A model generated the notes under the pieces. That model saw only the letters and a list, made by a program, of their open reading frames with translations. It was not told the DNA's origin and made no database searches. This document shows positions 35,354 through 45,553 of a stretch of DNA of 64,000 bases, one piece after another. A program made the position numbers and the translations under genes. The stretch lies in NCBI RefSeq assembly GCF_963169125.1, contig NC_084794.1, positions 74,993,665-75,057,664 of the forward strand, written 5' to 3'. This stretch comes from Humulus lupulus. Lineage: Eukaryota; Streptophyta; Magnoliopsida; Rosales; Cannabaceae. Within the stretch, counting starts at the first letter, position 1, and each line of letters starts with the position of its first letter.

Positions 35354-35464
35354 TTATGGGATTTGTACAGTTATAATTTGTTAGTTTTTATATAAATTAA
35401 TAACTCTATAAAATTATATATTTTTCATGTCCCAACACTATTAATTTAGGTAGATTTTACTGTA

Positions 35465-36697
35465 TATGCATCAATAAATATAGTAATGATTTGATGATTT
35501 TTGTTTTTGTTGTAAAGGGTATATGATGTTTGCTGAAATTTGGTCAACAAGTCAATTAGTATTAAATATATATAATTACAAAAAAAAGATTCAAAAGAAT
35601 TAGAGTAATAGATCATATAAATTTCCATAAAGGTAGTCATGGATGAGCTTTTTTTTGACTGATTCTTTACAAATTTAAAGATTATTGTATTTTACAGCAT
35701 TTGATGTATAGTGAATACTCTAAGTAGCCGAACACATTCTTATTTTTCAGTTCAACGTAAACAATAATGAAGAGTGAAGAATACAAAATAATCTACCTAG
35801 AAAAACTCCATAAATTACCCAACTTAACTCATCAAAAAGAGTTCGTGATATATATATATATATATATATACTAGATACAAACAATGTGTAATATGAACGT
35901 TTATTTAATTTTATTTATAGAATTTATTAATTATTTTTATTAAATTTATATTAATGTGATATAAATTTCAAAATAAATATCTTATTTTAATTAAATAATT
36001 TATTTATTTTTGTTTAAGTTTATCTTTGTTTTAGTTTTTGAATTTGGGAGTAACAACAAAATTATATATTATATGTTTAATGTAATATTAAATATTATAC
36101 CTGGATTTTAAATTTAAGTTTTTTGCTAATTTAAAAAAAAAAAAGCAATTTGTTGCTAATTCACAATAGAGTATATTATATGTTTAACATGATATTATTC
36201 TAATAACTGAGTTTAAGTTTAATTAAATATAAAACATATGATTTTATTATTTTTAAATAATTATTATTGTAAAATATCTCGAAAATATCATATTTTAATT
36301 TGTTTAATTATTTATTATTTTAAAATAATTTTCATTGTAAAATTTCTGAAAAAATAGACTATTTTAATTTGTTTAATTATTTATTATTTTTAAATAATTA
36401 TCATTATAAAATATCTCAAAAATATCATATTTAAATTTTTTAATTATTTATTTTATTTTATTTAAGTTTAAGTGTTTACAAGCAACCGTTAAATATAAGA
36501 ATATCCTCTTAAATATCAGAATATTCCATTAAAGTTAACATTAAAAAATAAAAAACATTTAAAACCAAGAATTTGTGTTATCTGCACACTTATTAAATAG
36601 AGCAGATATTGTAAATGTATTATTTTTAATTTTTGTTTTAATAAATTATGTTGTTGATTGAGAATATACAAATTATATCATTTTATATGTTAATATA
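35465..36697. other. AT-rich spacer with simple repeats, no gene seen
   Basis: Contains an (AT)n microsatellite at 35848-35870 and three copies of a 69-bp AT-rich unit (about 36243-36447, marked by tgtttaattatttatta at 36301 and 36370). No coding motif. Confidence 0.6.
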
Positions 36698-36702
36698 AAT
36701 AT

Positions 36703-37502
36703 TGTTGACGCCGTTTTTCGTCAAATAGTGAAAGAAGAGCACGTAAACAATAACTGATAATGACCAATTGAAATAAAACAATATAAGCACACGAATTTTA
36801 CGTGGTTCAGCAATTAAATCTGCCTAGTCCACGAGTCTCTGTTATTAATACTCAAGATTATCTCTGAGAATTCTTCAGCATGAATTCTTCAGAGTTTTCT
36901 CTCAAAGATCAGAATTTTCGGTCCCTTACAATGGTGCTTAACCTCTCTATTTATAGAGAAGGCTGCAGAATACTATCCCACATATTTTGGGTAGTTACTC
37001 TTTTTGTGCATATAAAATAAATGGCTTTAAATGCCTATAATCAGATATAAAAGGAAATGTTCCCTGAAGACCGGGGGACGTATAACTGACCAAATAATAT
37101 CCCACGATTCTAGGAGATTTACAATAATAAATGAGGATTACATCTCGTATTTACAACACTTATAGATATTCAAGGTGGTTATTACGTATCTCTAAGGCTT
37201 TAGCCTCCCAGGTTTCCCGTCATCTTTCGAGCTAGAGATATCTCCCGAGGTCACATGGCTTTCGAGATCGTATGTGCGTCGAGCTCGGGACCCCTGATCC
37301 GGGGTCATCCCTGAGGATGGATGCGTCTCCGGAGCTACCTTTCGAGATCATGATCACTCCGAGGTCACCATATCCAAGGTCGTCTATGTCCTGCAGGCTC
37401 GATATTTAATCCTTGAGCATATTTCCAACCTTATGAGTCCACTTGTTTGCGAATCCAACTTTCGAGATCATATTTAACATAGTTCGAAATCTGGGTGTAA
37501 CA
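36703..37502 (-). repeat. 3' LTR of element C
   Basis: On the plus strand it reads tgttgacgccgtttttcg to gggtgtaaca. TATA box on the minus strand at 36955-36948, within a near-palindrome (ctctctatttatagagaag). It contains cgagatcata near 37462, which the right LTR lacks. Confidence 0.95.
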
Positions 37503-37520
37503 TCTTGCCCCCTCAAAAGT
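37503..37520 (-). other. Polypurine tract of element C
   Basis: On the minus strand, cttttgagggggcaaga abuts the 3' LTR start tgttacaccc. This is the site expected to prime plus-strand synthesis. Confidence 0.8.
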
Positions 37521-37764
37521 ATTTGTTCGAATCCTAAGAGAATGAAACTTTTGAACTACTTTCTCTGAGAACTGTACCGTCACACTTTTAAAAATGGACA
37601 TGCGTCAGCCGGGTAGTGCTCATTTTTGGTACTTGAGTACCTTGGAAACATGCCCACGATCATCCGTCTGCCACCTTTTCGGCGCCATCTTGTCATTGAT
37701 TCCCATCCGTCCGATCTAGCAAGGATTTCATTCAACGCCCCGGATTAATCCCCCTTTTTCCATC

Positions 37765-37772
37765 TATATATA
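37765..37772 (+). promoter_or_regulatory. TATA box of the C opposite-strand gene
   Basis: The sequence ctatatatacgagacc lies 263 bp inside the 3' LTR and faces pol. About 30 bp downstream begins a pyrimidine- then purine-rich leader (37795-37983) that ends in a GTAAGTAT donor. Element B has a TATA box at the corresponding place. Confidence 0.55.
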
Positions 37773-37794
37773 CGAGACCCCACCCTTTATCTTC

Positions 37795-38491
37795 ATTTTT
37801 ACCTTCGTTCACCAAAAGCAAGAAAAGAAGAAAAACGAAACCAGAGACCTCTTTGCAAAGTTTCTATTCTGTGCATGTTTTCTCGGCCAAAGAAACAAAG
37901 AAACCCCGGTCTGTTCGAGTCCTTGAGTTCTTATTTGCAACCTCTTCTTCAATCGACAATCTCTCTGCAATCGCCATTATTGTGTAAGTATGAAATCTTC
38001 GTTTTCCATTTTGTCAGTTTTTATTCATGCTGTTCTTGCTGTATATGTGTATATACTAGTTTACATCCTTAGCATAATATGATAGGAGGTTTTGATCCGA
38101 TAAGCTCTCATGCTTTTTAGACTTTCATACTGGATTTACATCACTGGTTCATACCCAGTTTTCATGTTTGAGTGAGGTTCCTATTTTCTGGGTTTCGAAA
38201 TTTTTAGGCGACGTTTCTTGTACACTAAGTTTTCGGGTAAAAAACCTTGCCTTTGATAAATGCACGAAACCCAAGAATGCCTTTTCTGACTAACCACCAT
38301 TCTTTTTTCCCTTGATCTTCGGGATTTTCAAAAAATTATCCACGCTCCTTTCTTTTTCGTGGAACGCACGCCCTGATTCTTTAATAAGGGTCTTAATATT
38401 TAGCTTGTTTTGCTCCTAAACCCCCGAGCTCGTAACTTCGAGCTCGCAACTCTTGCATGCATGGCCCTCACCATTTTTTCTTTCTCGCTAG
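37795..38491 (+). other. Predicted leader exon and leader intron of the C opposite-strand gene
   Basis: The leader exon would run from about 37795 to 37983. The donor is gtaagtat at 37984, and the acceptor ctcgctag ends at 38491, directly before ATG 38492. The 508-bp intron has no gene. The short frame at 37875-38072 crosses the donor and is not considered a protein. Confidence 0.5.
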
Positions 38492-41404
38492 ATGTCACAG
38501 AATCTGGAAAGACGGTGGGGGTCATTGCTGGCAATCCCTTACGAGCCAAAATCTCCCAGCCCAGAATCGCTGCTCGCCTGGAATCAACGTCAGACAAGAG
38601 AATACGAGCTTGCGCGCGAGCAAGAGGACATTCGAGCTCACTACCGCCGCCAGATAGACGAGGTCATAGAGGGGAAGAGGAGAGTTCTTCGGGAGGCCCT
38701 TTATCCGGAATTCAATTCGGGACCTAGGCCGATTCCTCTCGATCCTGCATTAAAGGTTACTGTCGCATATCATCCAGGACAGCTCAAATTTTCACTAATG
38801 GGGGAACCTTCTTCCTCGCAGCCGAGGAGAGAAATGTTTGAGGCCGAACACTACTGGAGCTCGGTTACCACTACTAGTCAGATAACTGACATCCTGGCTT
38901 TCCACGGCCTTAGCCTGTCAGGCTCCTTGAAGTGTCGAGCTCCAGCTGACCATGAACGAAGCTGTTTCGCCCCTGGGGGCCGCGACGCCAGTGTGAAATA
39001 CGCGGCCTGGAGCCAGGAACACATGAGGGCAGGAGCTCTGTTGCCCTTGAAGTCTTTTTTCAAAGACTTCACTGATTTCGTTGGGTTGGCTCCATTCCAA
39101 CTCAACACCAATTCTTACAGGGTGCTGTCTGCCCTGAGGTCCTTATACCACGAGATGGGGTGGACAGGACCTTCGCCTCAAGAGATCCTTTATCTCTTTT
39201 GTCTGAAAAGTAACCCCTCCCGAGCTCGGGGAGGGGATGGCTTCTATTACCTATCGAGCTATCCTAAGGAGAAGAAGGTCTTTGAAGATCTTCCCAATCA
39301 TCCGCCTGATTTCAAGAGGGCCTTCTTCTGGACAGACGGTCTGTCCCCATCTCGGCATTATTCGTTTAGGCGGATTCGTAAGTATTCTTGTTATCTTTAT
39401 TTCCGTGTTCGAAATTTTAGCTCTTAGATCCGTACTTAGTAGAAATATGTTATCTTTCAGCCAATTTTCAACGTCCCACTCCTGACGATACAATGAAGGA
39501 GCATAGAGAGACCCTGCTCCAACTCCCACATGGCAAGAGGTCTCTCTTATACCTTTTACATGAGGAGAGGCTCTGAAAGTGTGGACTTTTGGGAGAGGGC
39601 CAGTCCACCTTTGACTGGTCCAACAAAAAATATGAACATTGGGAGCAGGTCCCCCTGCCCACAGGCGCCCTTCCTCCAAGGAGAGAAATGAGGCCACCAC
39701 TTCCAGTTCACCTGAGGAGTCCGCAGTCGGGGAATGAGGCTAATGATGAAGCCTCGAGCTCGGATTTGGATGAAGGTAAAGTCCTCCCTACCTCGAGAAT
39801 GTGGTCCCCCACCTTACTAAAACACAGGCCCAATAGGTTAGTCTCGTGACCACAGGATAGATTCCACTTCTACATATGGAGTTGGGTGATGACTGTGTCC
39901 ATAGGTTTGATAGTGGGCTCAGGAAATACGACACCATGTATACCACGGACGAGGTGTGGAACGGGATAGCTGTTCAGTATGGGACCGACGATTATAGGGA
40001 CCTTTTGAGGTTATCGCCCACATATAGGGAAGGCACTCCCCCCGCCTCCTCCGAAGACGGGGGAATTTCATGGTCCCCAAGTTCGAGCTCGGGGGAGAGT
40101 TCCAGTTAGGTTTCTTCTATCATCACTTTATATGTCTGTGATACTGAAAGAACTTGTATGCTTCTATTTTATTAGCTCATTCTGTGTTGTGACTCGTGCA
40201 GGCAAGATGGACTCCGACCTTGACAACATCATTGATGGCGCTGGCGCCAAGAGGAGCAAGCGTCCCAGAGCGGGGTTGTTTAAGTCCGACCGGCCGGGTA
40301 AAGGTCCCAAGAGGTCTAAGAAAACCCCTCCTCCTGCTCCGCCGGCTTTGAGCTCCATCGCCGCGGCGACTTCTCAGGCCGACGCATCCACAACGGCGCT
40401 GTCCTCTCAGGTCGTCGCCTCTGCTGTGGCGCCGACTTCGCTGGTTGGTCCCTCCATTATGACTGAGTCCCAACCTCCTGTGGTGGTTCAGTCATCCTTA
40501 GCTCCGCCTTCCAGAAGGCCTTCTGCTTCTCGAGCTCAAAAGCTATCAATTTCCACCCACATGGATGCATATGTGGTCAATAATGCCGCTGGGTCCCACG
40601 GATCTACGCTGGTCTCGGATGTTATGTCCCGGATCGGCCAGAGCTATGGCAGTCTCGAAGCTCCTCAATGGCAGTGCTTAAATGACACCCGAGACTACAC
40701 TGTTCTCTATGAGAAGAGCATCGAGCATACTGCCGCGGTGAGTATCTTTCTATAGTCCTTCCTTTTTTGCTTATAATCACACTGACCTGGAGCTAATGGT
40801 GGTTTTTTCCTTTTTTCAGGCTTTTGCCTTCACTGCTCAGCTCAACTATAAGCTGAACAATGAGATCCACTTGAGCAATTCTCATGCTCAGGAGGCGAAG
40901 GATCTCCAGCTCAAAGCATGCGATGATCTGAAGGCAGCGAATGCGAAGCTTGAGGCAGGAGCCAAGGAACGTGAGGACATGGCCACCGAGCTCGGGAAGC
41001 TGAAAGCTCAGGTCGAGGAGCATAAGAAGGAGATCACCCAGCTTCAAGAGACCACCAAGAAGCTTGAAGAGGAAAAGGCTGCCACCTTTGACATAATGGA
41101 GGATGCAAAAGCTTGTCTCCTTGCTGAGTACAAAGAGAAGAAGGAACAAGCGGTTGACTCGGCCATGTACCGAATGTGGGCCTACATTGAAGATCTGGAC
41201 ACCAGCTTCTTGGGTCCTCACGAGGCGACATTTCTCGACAGGTGGAATGCTCGGCTCGACAAGGAAGAGGCTGAGCAGCTCGAGAAGGAGAATGCTGCTC
41301 GGGATGCCGTTCCGGAGGGAGCCCAGGAGGATAGCCATGCTATTCGTCCTGAGGAATCTGGTGCTAGAGATGCTGAGAAGGCCAAGGAGACTCCTCTTCC
41401 TTGA
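38492..41404 (+). CDS. Opposite-strand spliced gene of Tat element C (gypsy-type transposon domain, coiled coil)
   Basis: Four coding exons are predicted: 38492-39377, 39461-40104, 40202-40737 and 40820-41404. All introns (83, 97 and 82 bp) are GT-AG with good donors (gtaagt, gttagg, gtgagt), in phases 1, 1 and 0. Exon 1 holds the domain shared with A, B and D: PLKSFFKDFTDFVGLAPFQL, LYHEMGW, EILYLFCLK and GGDGFYYLSSYP; it resembles plant 'putative gypsy type transposon' proteins (Pfam Transposase_28, from memory). Exon 3 is basic then Pro/Ala/Ser-rich (KRSKRPRAGLFKSDRPGKG), like a nuclear signal. Exon 4 is a long heptad-rich coiled coil ending KAKETPLP. Exon 2 has one CGA-to-TGA stop (about 39573) and a frame change near 39850, so this copy may be inactive. 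Function unknown; full length about 880 residues. Confidence 0.68.
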
Positions 41405-41943
41405 CTCTGATTTCGGGGGAACCATTTATTGGGGCTGCGTCCCCTTATTTCTGTAATTATTTTTATTAATGCCCTCGGGGCTGATACAATTTCTTTAGAT
41501 ATTACTTATATATGCTTTACATTTCTTGGCTCGAAATATTTGGCACATTTTATATTGATGAATCAGTTATGTTTATTTAGTCATACAAACATATTATGGA
41601 TTTAGGTTCGAAGCTCAATGCATTCATGCACAGTTTGTTCAAATTATCCGCTTCCGACCTCGTTATTTTTCAAGGTCGGGTATTACTTTAACCATGAACC
41701 CGAAAGTACTTATATGGTATGTAATGTGAATGATTTGGTTATATCTTTTTTTTTAGTCACTTTTCCTCATCCTCAGTTTTTGCTCCGAGGTTAAGAGTTC
41801 GAAACTATTTTCTTTAAGATATTCCAGCCTCGATTTTGAAATAGGTTTAGGTTCCTACTTACCATCGATTAGTTTTTATCTTTTGGCTGGTTTGTTCCAA
41901 ACTTGTTAAGTTTGCACATCTGGTTAACTCTAAACGTTTTCAG
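41405..41943. other. Spacer between opposite-strand gene and repeat array, element C
   Basis: The likely 3' untranslated region and poly(A) zone of the opposite-strand gene, AT-rich. The last 100 bp contain diverged copies of the array unit. No gene. Confidence 0.45.
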
Positions 41944-42650
41944 TTTTTGATAATTCGGTTATGTTCGAACTATCTAAGCTCGCGTATTTGGTTACATCCA
42001 AATACTTTATATGTTTTTGATAATTCAGTTTTATCCGAACTATCTAGGCTCGCGTATTTGGTTACATCCAAATACTTTATGTATCTTTGATAATTTGGTT
42101 ATGTCCGAACTATCTAAGCTCGCGTATTTGGTTACATCCAAATACTTTATATGTTTTTGATAATTCGGTTATATCCGAACTATCTAGGCTCGCGTATTTG
42201 GTTACATCCAAATACTTTATGTATCTTTGATAATTCGGTTATGTCCGAACTATCTAAGCTCGCGTATTTGGTTACATCCAAATACTTTATGTATCTTTGA
42301 TAATTTGGTTATGTCCGAACTATCTAAGCTCGCGTATTTGGTTACATCCAAATACTTTATATGTTTTTGATAATTCGGTTATATCCGAACTATCTAGGCT
42401 CGCGTATTTGGTTACATCCAAATACTTTATGTATCTTTGATAATTCGGTTATGTCTGAACTATCTAAGCTCGCGTATTTGGTTACATCCAAATACTTTAT
42501 ATGTTTTTGATAATTCGGTTATATCCGAACTATCTAGGCTCGCGTATTTGGTTACATCCAAATACTTTATGTATCTTTGATAATTCGGTTATGTCCGAAC
42601 TATCTAAGCTCGCGTATTTGGTTACATCCAACTACTTTATATGTTTTCGT
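41944..42650. repeat. 70-bp tandem array, about 10 copies, with 140-bp higher-order pattern
   Basis: The marker gataattc (or gataattt) recurs at 41949, 42019, 42089 and so on every 70 bp to 42579. Two variants exist: one with ctaagctcg, the other with ctaggctcg and ttatatccg. Their order is A B A B A A B A B A, mostly alternating, so the array grew by dimer duplication with one break. It sits just 3' of pol in element C. Confidence 0.95.
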
Positions 42651-42696
42651 ATATGTTCTTTTATTTTTTAAGCTGATGGTATAAGTACCAATGATG

Positions 42697-42735
42697 CCCC
42701 CTTAATAACCTATGAGTGTGACCATAGGTTATTAA
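42697..42735 (-). other. Post-pol stem-loop with G-run, element C
   Basis: ttaataacctatg (42702-42714) and cataggttattaa (42723-42735) form a perfect 13-bp stem with an 8-nt loop. Read on the minus strand, the second arm runs directly into ggggg (42701-42697) and then catcattgg. It lies about 130 nt after the pol stop. Confidence 0.7.
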
Positions 42736-42866
42736 ATTAAGAGAGATTGCAAAAATAAAAAGAAATAACATATTTGAACGAAATGGATCTTTTATTTGTT
42801 GACATTCAAAAAAAAATAAGCTAATACAAATAGAAACTCATGGTTATAGGCAACACTTTTCCTACA

Positions 42867-44003
42867 CTACTGATAGTAAGGTCTAAGGTGTTCGCCATTC
42901 CATGCTCGCGGTATTAGGCTCCCGTCCAATCTCGCAAGTTTGTACACACCAGGTCGGATGACTGACTCTATCTGGTATGGTCCTTCCCAGTTCGGCCCGA
43001 GCACTCCAGCTGCCGAATCTCGAGTTGCCAAGAATACGCGTCTTAACACCAGATCTCCCATTCCGAATTTTCTATCTCGAACCCTCTTGTTGAAATATCT
43101 GGTAGTTCGTTGCTGGTAGGCAGCGTTTCTCAGCTGGGCCTCTTCTCTTTTTTCTTCAATCAAGTCTAAGGTCTCCTCGAGCTGAGTATGGTTTGAACTT
43201 TGGTCATAAATCTGAGTTCGGATCGTTGGGATTTCGACTTCTATGGGTAACATTGCCTCACAGCCGTATGCTAGAGAGAACGGGGTATGTCCTGTCGAGG
43301 TTTGAGCCATTGTCCTGTATCCCCAAAGGACTTGTGGCAATTCCTCGGGCCACCGTCCCTTTGCTTCCTCCAACTTTTTCTTTAGAGAACTCTTGAGAGT
43401 TTTGTTCATAGCTTCGACCTGGCCATTCGCTTGAGGGTGAGCCACTGATGAAAAACTCTTTATTATACCGTTCTTTTCACAAAAATTTGTGAATAGGTCG
43501 CAATCGAACTGGGTTCCGTTGTCGGATACGATCTTCCTCGGCACTCCGTATCGGCACACGATGCTTTTTACAATGAAATCAAGGATCTTCTTTGAGGTTA
43601 TGGTTGCCAACGGTTCAGCCTCCATCCATTTTGTGAAGTAATCCACGGCGACTACAGCATATTTCACTTCGCCTTTGCCAGTCGGGAGAGAGCCTATGAG
43701 GTCGATGCCCCATACCGCGAAAGGCCATGGGGATGTCAACATGGTCAGTTCGGATGGTGGGGCTCGGGGTATCGTGGCGAATCTCTGGCATTTTTCGCAC
43801 TTCTTCACATACTCAAAAGAATTTGTTTTAATGGTTGGCCAGAAATATCCCTGACATATGATCTTCTTGGATAGGCTATGCCCCCCGGTGTGATCTCCGC
43901 AGAACCCTTCATGAATTTCTTCAATGATTTTCTTAGCTTCAGGAGGGGTTACGCACCTGAGTAACGGCATGGAATATCCCCTTTGGTATAGCCTTCCATC
44001 CAA
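42867..44003 (-). CDS. pol: Integrase of Tat element C
   Basis: 378 open residues with all integrase parts. The zinc domain has His31, His38, Cys69 and Cys72 (HEGFCGDH and CEKCQ). The catalytic triad is Asp101 (WGIDLIGSLP), Asp161 (IVSDNGTQFD) and Glu197 (ANGQVEAMNK), with the classic 35-residue spacing between the last two. The GPY/F-type module GPNWEGPYQIESV lies near residue 340, and the protein ends HLRPYYQ. It joins DNA copies to the host genome. It is out of frame with the upstream polyprotein because of a small deletion near 44000; the Met start is only the first Met in this frame. Confidence 0.93.
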   Translation of the reverse strand: MDGRLYQRGYSMPLLRCVTPPEAKKIIEEIHEGFCGDHTGGHSLSKKIICQGYFWPTIKTNSFEYVKKCEKCQRFATIPRAPPSELTMLTSPWPFAVWGIDLIGSLPTGKGEVKYAVVAVDYFTKWMEAEPLATITSKKILDFIVKSIVCRYGVPRKIVSDNGTQFDCDLFTNFCEKNGIIKSFSSVAHPQANGQVEAMNKTLKSSLKKKLEEAKGRWPEELPQVLWGYRTMAQTSTGHTPFSLAYGCEAMLPIEVEIPTIRTQIYDQSSNHTQLEETLDLIEEKREEAQLRNAAYQQRTTRYFNKRVRDRKFGMGDLVLRRVFLATRDSAAGVLGPNWEGPYQIESVIRPGVYKLARLDGSLIPRAWNGEHLRPYYQ

Positions 44004-45547
44004 GATTGAGCTTGGTTCCGATCTTTTGGAAGAACTCCATTTTCGAGATAATCAACTATGGGGGTCATCCAGGTCGGCTCTGTCTCGATCATACACACAT
44101 CTTCCTCTTCTGGCTCGTTAATGCTAGGTGCTAATAGGTGTTCTACGGGCACAACATTCAACTCTTCGTTTTTGGTGGACGTGGCGAGCCGAGTTAAAGC
44201 ATCTGCATTCGAGTTCTGCTCCTGGGGAACCTGTTCGATTGTATAGAATTTGAAACACTCTAACGCGGATTTTGCCTTCTCCAAATATGCTGCCATTCTC
44301 GTGCCGCAAGCCTGATATTCACCCAAGATTTGATTAACCACAAGCTGGGAGTCACTATAGCAATGTATAGCTTTAGCTTTGAGCTCCTTAGCTATACGAA
44401 GTCCCGCGAGTAAAGCCTCGTATTCGGCCTCGTTATTCGATGCTTTAAAGTCAAATCTTAGGGAAGAATGAAATCTGCTTCCTGCGAGGGTAACCAAAAT
44501 GACCCCTGCCCCTGCTCCATTTTCATTTGACGAGCCGTCGACGTAAAGTTTCCATAGCTCGTGGGCCGTGGTTATTACCTCGTCGTTGGCTATACCCGTA
44601 CATTCCACTATAAAGTCCGCCAATGCCTGTGCTTTAATGGTCGTTCTCGGGTGGCAGTTGATCTCGAATTGTCCGAGCTCAACAGCCCATTTAAGAAGTC
44701 GACCTGAAGCCTCTGGTTTAGATAGGACTTGTCTAAGTGGTTGATCAGTCAGCACATGGATGGGATGTGCCTGAAAGTAGGGGCGGAGCTTACGGGATGA
44801 ATGAATTAGACTGAGCGCGAGTTTCTCCATCAATGGGTACCTTGACTCTGCCCCCAGCAATCTTTTACTGATGTAATAAACGGGTCTTTGCACCCTCTCT
44901 TCTTCTCGGACGAGCACCGCACTTATCGCGTGTTCGGTGGTGGAAAGGTATAGGTACAGTATTTCTCCCGTTTCAGGTTTTGACAGGATGGGTGGTTCCG
45001 CAAGGTGCTTTTTGAGCTCCTGAAAGGCCAGCTCGCATTCCTCTGTCCATTCAAACTTCTTACCCCCTCTCAGCAAGTTGAAAAATGGAAGACCACGATC
45101 TGTAGACATCGAGATGAATCTGCTTAGGGCCGCCATCCTGCCAGTCAGACTTTGGACATCCTTGTGCCTTCGCGGTGAGGGCATGTCAATCAAGGCCTTG
45201 ATCTTGTCGGGGTTAGCCTCGATTCCTCGAGAGTTCACAATAAAACCCAGAAATTTTCCTAAAGATACCCCAAAAGTGCACTTCTGAGGATTTAGCTTCA
45301 TGTTATACTTCCTGAGCACGCCGAAGCACTCTTCGAGGTCATCAACATGGTTCTTGTTGAGTTGTGACTTTACAAGCATGTCATCAACATAAACCTCCAT
45401 GTTGTTCCCTATTTGTTCTGAAAACATCATGTTTACAAGCCGCTGGTATGTGGCTCCAGCATTCTTGAGCCCGAATGGCATGACATTATAGCAATATAAC
45501 CCTTTATCTGTGATGAAGCTCGTGTGTTCTTGGTCAGGGGCATGCAT
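43949..45547 (-). CDS. pol: Reverse transcriptase C-terminal part, RNase H and plant-type RNase H of element C
   Basis: The frame continues from the upstream RT segment after a TAG at 45554-45556. It contains FGLKNAGATYQRLVN, the catalytic YVDDMLVK (YVDD at 45391-45380), then viral RNase H (FLGFIVNSRGIEANPDKIKA, FFNLLRGGKKFEWTEECELA, VLTDQPLRQVLSKPEASGR). A second RNase H of plant type follows (WKLYVDGSSNENGAGAGVIL, NNEAEYEALLAG, YSDSQLVVNQ, QNSNADALTRLA), with its Asp-Glu-Asp-Asp residues intact. The double RNase H identifies the Tat clade. The frame is lost after VDYLENGVLPKDRNQAQ, just before integrase. Confidence 0.93.
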   Translation of the reverse strand: MHAPDQEHTSFITDKGLYCYNVMPFGLKNAGATYQRLVNMMFSEQIGNNMEVYVDDMLVKSQLNKNHVDDLEECFGVLRKYNMKLNPQKCTFGVSLGKFLGFIVNSRGIEANPDKIKALIDMPSPRRHKDVQSLTGRMAALSRFISMSTDRGLPFFNLLRGGKKFEWTEECELAFQELKKHLAEPPILSKPETGEILYLYLSTTEHAISAVLVREEERVQRPVYYISKRLLGAESRYPLMEKLALSLIHSSRKLRPYFQAHPIHVLTDQPLRQVLSKPEASGRLLKWAVELGQFEINCHPRTTIKAQALADFIVECTGIANDEVITTAHELWKLYVDGSSNENGAGAGVILVTLAGSRFHSSLRFDFKASNNEAEYEALLAGLRIAKELKAKAIHCYSDSQLVVNQILGEYQACGTRMAAYLEKAKSALECFKFYTIEQVPQEQNSNADALTRLATSTKNEELNVVPVEHLLAPSINEPEEEDVCMIETEPTWMTPIVDYLENGVLPKDRNQAQSWMEGYTKGDIPCRYSGA

Positions 45548-45553
45548 GGTAAT

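Larger units (their letters stand above)
33618..35464. mobile_element. Emigrant-like MITE (pogo/mariner type), split by two later insertions
   Basis: The ends are perfect 13-bp inverted repeats: tacagtaaaatct at 33618-33630 and agattttactgta at 35452-35464. The subterminal sequence (cgataaatta with ggtcccg on the left; inverse of taaattaatagtgttgggac on the right) matches the known Emigrant terminal pattern CAGTAAAACCTCTATAAATTAATA, with TA as target duplication. It is interrupted by a solo LTR (33928-34734) and by a second MITE (34764-35344). Removing both leaves roughly 450 bp, a plausible MITE size. Confidence 0.72.

Noticed and set aside
37875..38072. Possible small gene
   Set aside because: It spans a strong splice donor at 37984 and fits better as leader exon plus intron of the downstream gene.
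38492..41404. Envelope-like gene of an endogenous retrovirus
   Set aside because: The gene is antisense to gag-pol, has introns, and shows no signal peptide or membrane segment.
40793..41425. 210-residue open frame on the minus strand
   Set aside because: Shadow of the coiled-coil exon of the opposite-strand gene; Leu-rich because it reads the complement of Lys/Glu codons.
41944..42650. CRISPR-like regular repeats
   Set aside because: Units are contiguous without unique spacers, and the context is a plant retrotransposon.
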